Source: Adiantum capillus-veneris
Taxonomy: Eukaryota > Streptophyta > Polypodiopsida > Polypodiales > Pteridaceae
Length of the DNA: 64,000 nucleotides
Assembly: GCA_014529385.2 (NCBI GenBank)
Contig: CM043955.1
Span: 149,559,640-149,623,639, forward strand
Reading direction: 5' to 3'
Numbering within the stretch: the stretch's first letter is position 1; every line of letters starts with the position of its first letter. Positions 10,801-20,238 of this stretch are shown here, piece by piece. Position numbers and translations under genes: made by a program. The notes beneath the pieces are model-generated. The model saw only the letters and a program-made list of their open reading frames with translations. It made no database searches and was not told where the DNA came from.

Positions 10801-12508
10801 CAATCACAAGAACAGAGGTGGATGACATACCCAAACGCGGAATTGGAAAAGCAGAGACTTGAAATGTGCCAGAGAATGATCGAGACTGCACAAGCCTTAT
10901 TAGAACCACCAAGAGAAACAATGAATGGTGGAACGGAAAACCCAATTCAACAGGAGACTATCATTTCATGGGTAGCTGAAAAGACTCCCAGTGCACAAAA
11001 GCCTGAAAATACACACAAGGATGACCGCATAGTATTGAACACAACCAATCAGGAGATAGAGAGTTTTCATCCAATCATACAGAGGTCTTACGGAAGAGAT
11101 GAGGATTACAATGAATTTTGGAAACAAGTGAGAGAGGCAAACTTTGCAAACGAGCTAAGTTGCCAAGCTAATCAGACAAATTGGGAAAAGGACATGAGGA
11201 ATCCTCCCATAGTGGAATTTGAGGCAGGATCTCAAGTGGACTTGGATCTGCAATCTTACTGGGGAGATGGGGGCTCTGTTAGAACAATGGAGAGCAAACC
11301 TCATTCACTGAATACCTTACCTTCATACTTAGGATAGTATGAAGCAAAATCCGAGATTAGAGCACTTCCCTCACGAAGAATCTCATCAGAAAAAGTCATG
11401 GACTCGCAAGGATTGATAGAGATCTTGTCAACACCAGTAACATGCACTATCACTCTAGCTGAGCTTTTGAGTCTAAGACCACATATGTGGACCACTGTAG
11501 GAAAATGCTTGGAGAAATTTGGGATAAAAGACCCAACATCGAGACTGCAAGAGGGTATACAAGAGCTGAGTAAACCACAAAAGAACGCTAAGCCTGTACC
11601 CTTAAACAAGGTCGGAGAGTATTGCGAAGGTGAAGAGGGGAATACAACCTTACCAGTTGAATTCCAAGGAGTGAAGACGATGGCAATACTAGACAGTGGA
11701 GCTGGGGTAGCCATTGCTACAAAAGAAATCTGGAAAAAATGGGGGAAACCAGCAATAAGGAAGACTAGGTTGAAACTCCAATTAGCAGATGGACACATGG
11801 AGAAACCTATGGGGTTATTAGAGAAAGTTGTAGTGACTTCTTGCGGCATTGAATACGAACATACTTTTGCTATTGTCGATTTTGGCAAGGAGAATAACTA
11901 TGATATCATACTGGGAAGACCATTCATGAGACAGTTGAAAATGGTCCAGGATTGGGGCTACGATCACATATACCTGAGAAATATGGAAACCACTACACGT
12001 GTGAACCTGAAAGACCATAGCTACAAAGATGTGAACCGAACACCGGTGGAGGAGTTTGATTCAGCTACTTTGGCGGGATCCGAATTTCCAGCTTGGTTAG
12101 GTAAACCCAAGGAGTTATGGATGTGTGGAGCTTCGCAATTTGGAAAGGGCTATCGAAGACGAAGCTTATATAGGAGAATCCTTTCCAAAGGACACGCTTG
12201 AACCATTAGAGTGGACACACATTCTAGCAACCCTAGATGTTTGTGCAATTTCGGATGGTCCCACAACAAAATTTTGCGACAAGGACGGGTACAACGTGGT
12301 TCCGTACTTCATGTTGAGAACTGTACTCGAAAAAGAAACTGAAAAGAACGATACACTGGAAAAGGAAGATGAAGAGGAGGTGTTTCACGACATTCCCGAT
12401 CATCCTGAGTGGGGAAATGAAGCAGACAACGAGTCAACGCACAATTCAAGCGGAAACGAAGAAACTATAACGGATGTCCGATTTTATGATTTTCCGAACC
12501 AAAACTAA
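7848..12508 (+). pseudogene. Ath-A gag and first protease, broken
   Basis: Starts MMNLRSGRNL at 7848. Retrotransposon gag core follows around 9073-9510 (GFGLTLEGTALTWFQP, then FSKRGIKHNTVKQIYAFKQ). Two zinc knuckles at about 10228-10347 (CYKCGGDHLMNVC and CTECGVTHFIEDC) both have CX2CX3HX4C spacing. A retropepsin domain sits at about 11676-11930 (MAILDSGAGVAIATKEIW; later IILGRPFMRQ). Lesions: stop at 8124, frameshift near 9040, stops at 10168 and 11335, short deletion with frameshift near 12140, and frameshift near 12495 into the pol ORF. Ath-C keeps most of this in one frame, which shows that these are damage and not splicing. Gag packages element RNA; the protease would cut the polyprotein. 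Confidence 0.88.
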
Positions 12509-15500
12509 ACAACGCCAGAAATGCTATAGAGCAAAGAAAAAAACAAAGGGGGTTAGAACCAATCCGATGCCTAGAATAAGAGGAAAAAATCAATTCCTAA
12601 TGTTAGTAAAGGCGGAAGATTGTGTTAAGGACAAGATTTCTGGAAGAATGAGAGGCAATGATCAAAAGAGCTTACGAAAAGACAAAATAGGCTCAAGAAA
12701 TCGAGTTCAAAGGAATGGAACGAAAACTGAAACTGAAAAATCAGAAAAGAACAAGCGCAACAGAGAACACACGGAGTCCAAGCTAGAACATAGAAACAAG
12801 TACAGAGAGCTCAAGAAAACTCTGAAAGAAGTTTGGACGACAAAAATTGAGAGTGGAGAGGACGAAAACGCCAAAATCAAGGAAAACATGGATGTTCCCT
12901 CTCACTATAGGAAATTCACAATAGAGGATAGGAAGGTGGTATTAACCCCACCTATTCGAGAGAGAAAGGAGAACGAATCTTATGACGGACCGGAGGATGC
13001 AAAAAAAGTTGATTTAGCAGCTCCAGGTGAGCCACCTAGACCGGTGTACATAGCCACAAATTTGTCTCCAGGCGAGAAAGAGAGACTTTTGAGTCTTCTC
13101 AGAGAGTATAGGGATGTGTTTGCATGGTCTTATAAGGACTTAAAGGGAGTTGACCCATCGATATGCCAACACACAATCCCACTGAAACAAGACGCAAAGC
13201 CTAGCAGACAGAGACCATACACATATAATGATACGTTTGCTAAGCGAATCAAAGAAGAGATAGATAAGCTAATGGAAGCTGAATTCATATACGAGATTGA
13301 ACACACCGATTGGGTATCTCCAATTGTGGTAGTATCCAAGAAGAACGGAAAACTTCGAGTGTGTGTCAACTTAAAGAAAGTGAATGCTGCAACAATCAGG
13401 GACAATTATCCCCTGCCGATAACTGATCATGTTCTAGAGCGTGTATCAGGGAAAACAACCTACTCCTTTCTTGATGGTTTTTTAGGATATAACCAGCTAG
13501 CCATAGCACTGGAAGATCAACATAAAACAGCTTTTGCAACTGAGTGGGGAATCTATGCTTATAGGGTTATGCCTTTTGGTCTAACCAATGCTCCCGCAAC
13601 CTTCCAAAGGCTGATGACGCATGCTTTCAAAGAATACTTAAGGTTGTTTCTAGAAATATACATGGATGACTTATGTGTACATTCTCTTCTGAGAGATGAG
13701 CATCTAGAACACCTAGGAAAAGTATTTGAGAAATGTAGGACATATCGCATTTGTCTCAATCCTGAGAAATGTGTGTTTATGGTCCGACAGGGCAGAATTC
13801 TGGGACATATTGTCTCACAAAACGGAATATCCACGGATTTAGAGAAGATAAAAGTTATAGTGGATATGCCTAGACCAACCAATGCGAAACAAGTACAGAG
13901 CTTTATGGGACATTGCGGATATTATAGACGATTCATTTACATGTACGCTATAATAGGCCAACCACTTTATAGGCTAATAGTGAACTTTGAATGGACAGAA
14001 GAGTGTGAGGAATCGTTCAAGAAATTGAAAGAGGCACTCATTACTGCTCCAGTGTTGAAATCACCAGATTGGGAGAAGATATTCCATGTGCATATAGATG
14101 CTTCGGCATATGCAATAGGATGCATTCTGACTCAGCCAGAAGAAGGAAACATGGATTTTCCTATCTGTTACGCCAGTCGACAGCTCAACAATGCAGAGAA
14201 GAATTACACCACAACAGAGCGAGAGGGATTAGGAATGATATATGCTGTGAAGAAATTTCGGCATTATCTTCTAGCCAACAAGTTTGTGTTTTTTACGAAT
14301 CACCAAGCTTTGCTCTACCTAGTGAATAAACCATGCAATACCGGGAGAATAGTGAGATGGTTCATTATCTTACTGGAATTCGACTTCACAATAGTAGTAA
14401 AGAAAGGAAAAACACATCTTAGAGCTGATCATCTTTTGCGATTGACGAATGGAGAAGACCCTATAGGAGTAGATGACGACATGCCAGACGCGTACTTGTT
14501 CAACATAGAAATGATACCGAAGTGGTCTCAAAATGTCGTTAACCTATTAACCTATGGAGGAGAGTTCGATAGAAGAGAATACAACCAGAAACATATTGCT
14601 ATTCGGCAATCCAAGAATCTTCAATTGGTTGCAGGAAGGTTGTATCAATTGGGAAATGATCTTGTTTTACGACTATGCATCAATCCTGAGGAATATAATA
14701 TGTATCTGCGCGAAGCACATGTTCAGAAATGTGCATTTCATTGTTCAAGAAGGAACACATATAGGAATTTGTTACAATTGGGAGTCTATTGGCCAGGAAT
14801 GAAAGAAAGCGTACATGAATATGTCACTGTATGTATTGTATGTTCATCAAAACCGCCAGCAGAGTATTCGACATTATATCAGATAATGATCGCTCTAGAA
14901 TGGAGTCAGTATATTGTTGAATATCTCACAAATAGAACTTTCCCAGAAGGAACGTCAAAAGCTCGTCAGAAATCTATAGAGACAAAAGCTAGAGATTACG
15001 CTTTAATAGGAGATCAACTCTATAAGAGAGGTAAAGACAACCAGCTTAGGATTTGCGCATCAGAGTCTGAGTATGTGATAATCCTAGAGCAAGCTCATGG
15101 AGGAGTAGGTGGAGGCCATTTCTCAGGTGATAAGACAACAAAACTTGTCTTAGCCGCAGGAATATGGTGGCCAACATTACATATGGACGCTGAGGAATAC
15201 GTTAAACGGTGTGATGACTGTCAGCGGACCAAAGTACCACTTAAAAGAGATGATATGCCGCTTAGACCAATGATGGGGGCAAGAGCTTTTGCAAAATGGG
15301 GGATTGATTATGTCGGACCCATTTCACCTCCTGCATATAAGACTCATGCACAGTACATCGTTGTGGCTACAGACTATCTAACAAAGTGGGTCGAAGCAAA
15401 GGCAACTCAAAAAGCAGATGCCAGGACCACGGCACAATTTCTATATGAATACGTCTTTGTACGATATGGATTGCCAATAGAAATTGTGAGTGATCGAGAC

Positions 15501-17420
15501 ACACACTTTATAAATGAAGTGATAGAGATCCTTCTAGATGAATTTATGGTAATCCATAGGAAATTAGCCCCGTATCATCCACAAGCAAACGGACAAGCTG
15601 AAGCAACAAACAAAACCATATGCACGGTCCTTACGAAGATTGTATCTGAGTCGAGAACTGACTGGGACCAGAAGTTGCATTCAACATTATGGGCATATAG
15701 GGTAGCATATAAAACATCAATAGGAACGACCCCATATAACATGGTTTTTGGGCTAAATGCTATCTTACCAATAGAATTCTTGATTTCAACCTTAAGGGTG
15801 GCTAAGGATCTAGAGTGGACAGGGCACGAGCTTTCTGATAGAATAGATGACCTGGAAAAGCTAGATGAGCTTTGCCTAAAAGCAGTAGCTTCTATCTACG
15901 CTCAAAAAAGGCGACAAAAGGAATTTTTTGATAAGCATGTGCGGACTAAAGAGTTTAAGGTTGGGGACTGTGTCCTAGTTTACACTCTGAAACAGCATGC
16001 TAAGAAGCTTAAAAAGCGAGGGATGGGACCTCTGGTGATTAAAGATCTATCACCAAGTGGAGCCGTCAAGCTTGCTACATTAGACGGAGAAGAAATGCCC
16101 AATTGGATTAGTGGATGCAGAGTGAAAAAGTATCTTTTGCCGCTAACCCAAGACATGCTTCTCAAAATACATCAAGAAAAGTTGTGTGCCCAGAAAAAGA
16201 AAAAGATTATGGAGGAAGCGCAAGCCGAGGCGAAGGAAAAAATGGAGAAAAGAAGACTACTGCGTCAGAAACAGCGCAATGAAGGAGCAATACGAATAAA
16301 CGCAATCAGTATAACAGAAATGGATAATGACAAAGAAGAACCCATCATTGAATGCAAAGTAGGAACCAACCAAATCAAAGCCAAAGCACTATTGGATTCA
16401 GGAGCTCAAGCTAACCTACTTTCACTCAGTTTGTATAGACAATTGACAAATGACACTAAACTACAAACTGCCAAGCAAGAGTTAAAGAGTTACTCTGAGA
16501 ATTCAATCAAAACTGTCGGATGCACAGTTTTACATATACAAATTAACCAATATGTGTATACTCATATGTTTTACGTGGTTGAAGACCAAGCTACACAACA
16601 ACCATTATTGCTAGGACAACCATGGCAGAAACAATACAATGCAATGATTGACTGGAGTTCTAAATCAGTGCTTATCAAATACGAAGGTGAAAGTCAATCA
16701 GTTAAGTTCACCAAAGAAGCAGAGCCAACTCCAAAGGACGAATCCAAAGACAAAGGTAAACAACAACCAGAGAAAAAGAAGAAGCAATGGCAACCAAAAG
16801 TTTCTTTACAACGGGATTACTCTTCGACGAGGAATTCTGAACAGTGGATAAGGAAGACAAGCAATAATATAACAACTCAACCTTGGGAAAAAACGGAGTC
16901 AAAGTTGGTATGGAGACCAAAAAAGGTTGTGCCAGAGAACACAAAGGTGGAAAACAGAGTCTTCAATACCAGACAACAGAGTGATTCCAGACAATCAAGG
17001 AGAGTGAAACAGATCTGGATTCCAAAGAAGTTCATGATGGCACAAAGCTATAGCAAGCAAATTTGGATCCCAAAGATTTGTAAACAGGAACTCCCTTCAG
17101 TACAATCAACGAAAACTCCTCGGTATTTCAAGGCGAGGAAATCACCACAAAGGACAAAGCAGGTTTGGGTCGCAAAGAGTTTGTGGCAAGCACAAGTGAA
17201 GCGGAAGCAGATTTGGATCGTGCAAAAGAACAACAAGGTAAAGATGAATCCATCTACTGATTCTACTACCGAAGTATCACCAACCCAAAACCCGACCACC
17301 AATCCTTCAATCAAACAAAGAGCAGCTTTATTGGAAAGACTGTTGTATCATCGCTCTGCAATTGCATTGGGAACTTATGACCAAAACAACTACAATGCTT
17401 CGCCCACAGACACTTCATAG
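12474..17420 (+). CDS. Ath-A pol polyprotein, 1648-codon open frame
   Basis: RT begins near residue 225, with the active site YMDD at residues 396-399. RNase H has D542 (HIDASA) and E582/E584 (TTEREG) but asparagine at 609 (FFTNHQ) where related copies have aspartate. Two linker plus H2C2 modules start at W684 and W810. Integrase catalytic residues are D945, D1007 and E1043, that is D-61-D-35-E. A second retropepsin-like motif (LLDSGAQANLL) has its aspartate at 1308. W-P-K-like repeats run from about residue 1480 to 1581. The true start is unclear: the first methionine at 12474 lies near a frameshift, and the frame was probably continuous with gag. The RNase H change suggests that this copy may not be fully active. 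Confidence 0.9.
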   Translation: MSDFMIFRTKTKQRQKCYRAKKKTKGVRTNPMPRIRGKNQFLMLVKAEDCVKDKISGRMRGNDQKSLRKDKIGSRNRVQRNGTKTETEKSEKNKRNREHTESKLEHRNKYRELKKTLKEVWTTKIESGEDENAKIKENMDVPSHYRKFTIEDRKVVLTPPIRERKENESYDGPEDAKKVDLAAPGEPPRPVYIATNLSPGEKERLLSLLREYRDVFAWSYKDLKGVDPSICQHTIPLKQDAKPSRQRPYTYNDTFAKRIKEEIDKLMEAEFIYEIEHTDWVSPIVVVSKKNGKLRVCVNLKKVNAATIRDNYPLPITDHVLERVSGKTTYSFLDGFLGYNQLAIALEDQHKTAFATEWGIYAYRVMPFGLTNAPATFQRLMTHAFKEYLRLFLEIYMDDLCVHSLLRDEHLEHLGKVFEKCRTYRICLNPEKCVFMVRQGRILGHIVSQNGISTDLEKIKVIVDMPRPTNAKQVQSFMGHCGYYRRFIYMYAIIGQPLYRLIVNFEWTEECEESFKKLKEALITAPVLKSPDWEKIFHVHIDASAYAIGCILTQPEEGNMDFPICYASRQLNNAEKNYTTTEREGLGMIYAVKKFRHYLLANKFVFFTNHQALLYLVNKPCNTGRIVRWFIILLEFDFTIVVKKGKTHLRADHLLRLTNGEDPIGVDDDMPDAYLFNIEMIPKWSQNVVNLLTYGGEFDRREYNQKHIAIRQSKNLQLVAGRLYQLGNDLVLRLCINPEEYNMYLREAHVQKCAFHCSRRNTYRNLLQLGVYWPGMKESVHEYVTVCIVCSSKPPAEYSTLYQIMIALEWSQYIVEYLTNRTFPEGTSKARQKSIETKARDYALIGDQLYKRGKDNQLRICASESEYVIILEQAHGGVGGGHFSGDKTTKLVLAAGIWWPTLHMDAEEYVKRCDDCQRTKVPLKRDDMPLRPMMGARAFAKWGIDYVGPISPPAYKTHAQYIVVATDYLTKWVEAKATQKADARTTAQFLYEYVFVRYGLPIEIVSDRDTHFINEVIEILLDEFMVIHRKLAPYHPQANGQAEATNKTICTVLTKIVSESRTDWDQKLHSTLWAYRVAYKTSIGTTPYNMVFGLNAILPIEFLISTLRVAKDLEWTGHELSDRIDDLEKLDELCLKAVASIYAQKRRQKEFFDKHVRTKEFKVGDCVLVYTLKQHAKKLKKRGMGPLVIKDLSPSGAVKLATLDGEEMPNWISGCRVKKYLLPLTQDMLLKIHQEKLCAQKKKKIMEEAQAEAKEKMEKRRLLRQKQRNEGAIRINAISITEMDNDKEEPIIECKVGTNQIKAKALLDSGAQANLLSLSLYRQLTNDTKLQTAKQELKSYSENSIKTVGCTVLHIQINQYVYTHMFYVVEDQATQQPLLLGQPWQKQYNAMIDWSSKSVLIKYEGESQSVKFTKEAEPTPKDESKDKGKQQPEKKKKQWQPKVSLQRDYSSTRNSEQWIRKTSNNITTQPWEKTESKLVWRPKKVVPENTKVENRVFNTRQQSDSRQSRRVKQIWIPKKFMMAQSYSKQIWIPKICKQELPSVQSTKTPRYFKARKSPQRTKQVWVAKSLWQAQVKRKQIWIVQKNNKVKMNPSTDSTTEVSPTQNPTTNPSIKQRAALLERLLYHRSAIALGTYDQNNYNASPTDTS
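14520..15240 (+). other. tandem linker-H2C2 modules between RNase H and integrase core
   Basis: Module 1 begins KWSQNVVNLL (W at 14523) and has HVQKCAFHCSRR, LGVYWPGM and CIVCSS. Module 2 begins EWSQYIVEYL (W at 14901) and has HGGVGGGHFSGD, AGIWWPTL and CDDCQRTK. The tryptophans are 126 codons apart, and each module repeats the order linker, LY-x-L/RG, H, H, WP, C, C. Module 2 looks canonical. Module 1 is degenerate around its histidines but keeps the CX2C. Confidence 0.8.
16340..16690 (+). other. second retropepsin-like domain after integrase
   Basis: IIECKVGTNQIKAKALLDSG is followed, about 60 residues on, by QPLLLGQPWQKQYNAMIDW. This matches the order of a retropepsin (DSG, then a hydrophobic-G stretch). 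It is distinct from the upstream protease (AILDSGAGVAIATK) and more like clan AA gag-pol proteases of gypsy type. Ath-D has the same domain at 40726-41079. Confidence 0.75.
16780..17240 (+). repeat. W-[IV]-P-K repeat tail of Ath-A pol
   Basis: Repeated motifs around tryptophans 1480, 1515, 1531, 1565 and 1581: VWRPKK, IWIPKK, IWIPKI, VWVAKS and IWIVQK, in a lysine- and glutamine-rich, low-complexity setting. The same tail occurs in Ath-C (53865-54670) and Ath-D (40340-40585). Confidence 0.8.
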
Positions 17421-17441
17421 TCGTCCGGGAGGACTCAGACT

Positions 17442-17455
17442 AGGAGGGGGGGAGG
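17442..17455 (+). promoter_or_regulatory. internal polypurine tract of Ath-A
   Basis: AGGAGGGGGGGAGG lies 22 bases after the pol stop. It is nearly the same as the tract before the 3' LTR. Equivalent tracts follow the W-P-K tail in Ath-C (54995-55008) and Ath-D (39943-39961, minus strand). Confidence 0.65.
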
Positions 17456-20238
17456 TATACAGGTATACAGGAGTTACAAAGCAGCTACAAGCGCCAAAAA
17501 CAAAGAAAAACAAAAATTATATTACAAGGGCAGTGTCTTACATGATTTTGCAATTTTTATGTTTGATTGCGGATATTAATAATATTTATGCTCTCATATA
17601 CCTTGTTTTGCAACAAGAAGAGATCAAATGATGAATTTGGGTCTCTAGACGTGTAAATATCACTAAATAAGAGTGTTTTTGGAGCTAAAAAGTGGAAAAA
17701 AGTGGTAATCCAAGTCCAAAAATCACAAATAAGTGTATATTCATATACACACGGTTACCAGCTATTTATCGTGTATGTTTGGAATTTTTTGGCTTCAATT
17801 TGCTATTTTCCTTTATTTTTTATGATTTTCTTGATAAAAGTAAAAGAAAAATAAAAAAGCAGGTGAAATGAGATCGAAAAAAAGAAAAGAATAGACGGTG
17901 ATGGTCCTAATGACAAGGGCAACCCATGGTAAAAATTGGGTACAATTCTGAAAAAGTTGCGGAAAGCCTGAAATGACAGAATTTTGGCAAAGTGGACAGA
18001 TTTCTCAGAAACAGGTCAAACGGAGTCCAAATTGAGATATTTCAAATCCTAAAGTGCATTTCACGACGAGATAGGAGCACATGTCAAATTTGGTAACAAG
18101 TGATCCGGGAAGTCCGAAGTTAAGTATTTTTCACATCACTTTCAAGCTCATTTCCACTATTACCTTCTTGGAGAGAGCAAAGAGCACACAGGAGCATCCG
18201 ACCTTCTACCGCCTTCTACGACTGCTACGAGAGCTCAGAGGACACCAGACATGAGAGGTAGACTCGTTGCCATAAGCTTTTGATGCTTATCGTTAACTTT
18301 TGTCGCGAAAACTGACCAAAACCAAGAAACAAGAGCAGACGAGGAATGGGGAGGAACGCTAGGTAGGGGCACAACCGCCTAACCAAACCTTGCAAGAACT
18401 TAGAGGTGGGTTACCCTAACATAGAAGATGGGTTTCTAACACTCAAAGCTCGAGAAAGAACGACTTGAAAAACCCTAGGTCAACAGAGCCTGCAAGAGGC
18501 AAACAGGAAAAAGTTGTCGAAACGACACAAAACTTCTCAGGAAGCTTAACAACATCGAGGGCAATGCAACCATGGAGTATCTCCGGGTTTGGATCACCAA
18601 AAGTAGGTCGGAACAACCGATTCGGCTGCGGACACACAAAGCGTCATTTTGGCATAACGGCTAAAATTGACGACCAAATGACATGAAACTTCACAAGCAG
18701 CTTCAAATATACATGGATGACTTATGTTTGCAAGCAAAACCCAAAAGAAAGCTGATTCACTTACCGATGGTGAAAAAGACGCTTTCGGGCAACCAAATGG
18801 AGAAAGATGGAGAACGGGGAGCCAAAGTCAAGTTCAACCAAATAGGTGGCTTCACAACATATCCAATGAGCTGGAAATGCAACTCTCGAGAAGAAAAGTT
18901 GAAGAAATTCAACTCCAAGGCAAAAAGACGACTTCGGAGACTGAAATGCCTATAAGGGGGCTTTTTAGCTAAACTGATGACTTTTTAAGTTGAAAACTAG
19001 TTAGCAGGGCTTAGGGCACTAGCACAAAGCATTCTTTGCACAAAAAGACCAACATTTCAAGAAAAGACATTATACGCGTATGATGTCTCACAGCATGATT
19101 TTCACATCCATTTCAACATTTGAGTGCATAGCCTCATTCCACATGTTAATCACATCCTATGAACCAAGTATCATGAGAATTGGAGTTAGAAAACCCAAGG
19201 AAAACCAAAAAGACGCAAAGTAGGCCATAAAATTGATTTTTGGTCCTAATTTTGTCAAAATAACTCCAAACTCATGAAACTTTGTAGGATTGTTGATTAA
19301 CACATCTACAAGCTATCTGGAACCAAAAAGCACCATTTTGACACAAAAGACATCATACGCGTATGATGTCTATTTGCACTTACAGAGCCAAAATTGCTCA
19401 TTTGTCATCATACATCCATTATATATATCTAATACCTGCTACAAATGAAGTTTGGAACCATTTGGTCAAGTGGATCACCCCATTAGCCCAATTGAGGGAA
19501 AATCCTTCATCCAAAGCCTATTTTAGCCCAAATCCAACATACTCAAGTCCAAACCAAGATTTGAGTAGGGACAGTCCTTCACTAGTACATGGGGAGTCCA
19601 CAGAACCAATCCCATGAAAAATTGATGAAAAAGACATCATACGTGTATGATGTCTCCAGAGCCATTTTTAGCCCAAAATCTATCCAAAATTCATAAATCC
19701 ACTGAATAAGCCTATCTAAAGCCATATCCAAGCTTATAGAGAAATTTGGTCCAAAAATACACTAAAAGACATCATACGCGTATGATGTCTCACTATGTGA
19801 TTTTGGCACCTCAGGGCTTCAACCACCAAACAGAAGTGATCTACATGCTATTTGAAGGTGAACCACCAAGTTTTATCCAATTTGGATCATAAAATCCAAT
19901 TCCCTTTCAAAATTTTGCCAAGAGCCTGATCGGGACTAAACTGGCCAAAACTTGACCAAATGGGATCCAAACTCAAATCCAAGCATATGATACTCATGTA
20001 TACACTATCAGCTACAAGCACAACCAATATGAAGTCATTTTGACACAAAAGACATCATACGCGTATGATGTCTCCAGCATGATTTTGAGCCCAGTTTGCA
20101 TATTTTTTCACCTACCCTGCATCCTTAGGCCATGAATAACTCATGTTTCAATTTTCAAGTCATTTGAATAGTTAAAAGCTTCATTTCGGCTTTCAGTACT
20201 AAAAAGACGTAACTTCTGAAATTGGAGTTACAGGATCC
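17456..20238 (+). other. Ath-A 3' noncoding region
   Basis: About 2.8 kb with no credible gene. The first 1.6 kb is A-rich and not recognised. A 23-base stretch at 18705-18727 repeats the RT active-site sequence of this same element (13654-13676). The last 1.2 kb has five palindromes in leader-like text. It ends at the start of the extra ORF. Confidence 0.75.
19065..20073. repeat. Ath-A palindrome cluster 2 (five copies)
   Basis: 24-nt dyads at 19065-19088 (one C-to-T), 19348-19371, 19632-19655 (one C-to-T in the centre), 19767-19790 and 20050-20073. Three are perfect, with the half-site AGACATCATACG as in cluster 1. Steps are 283, 284, 135 and 283. Confidence 0.95.

Noticed and set aside
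12125-12201. Overlapping gag and pol frames read as programmed frameshifting
   Set aside because: Comparison with Ath-C, which is open in one frame here, shows a short deletion in Ath-A; I see no slippery-site structure.
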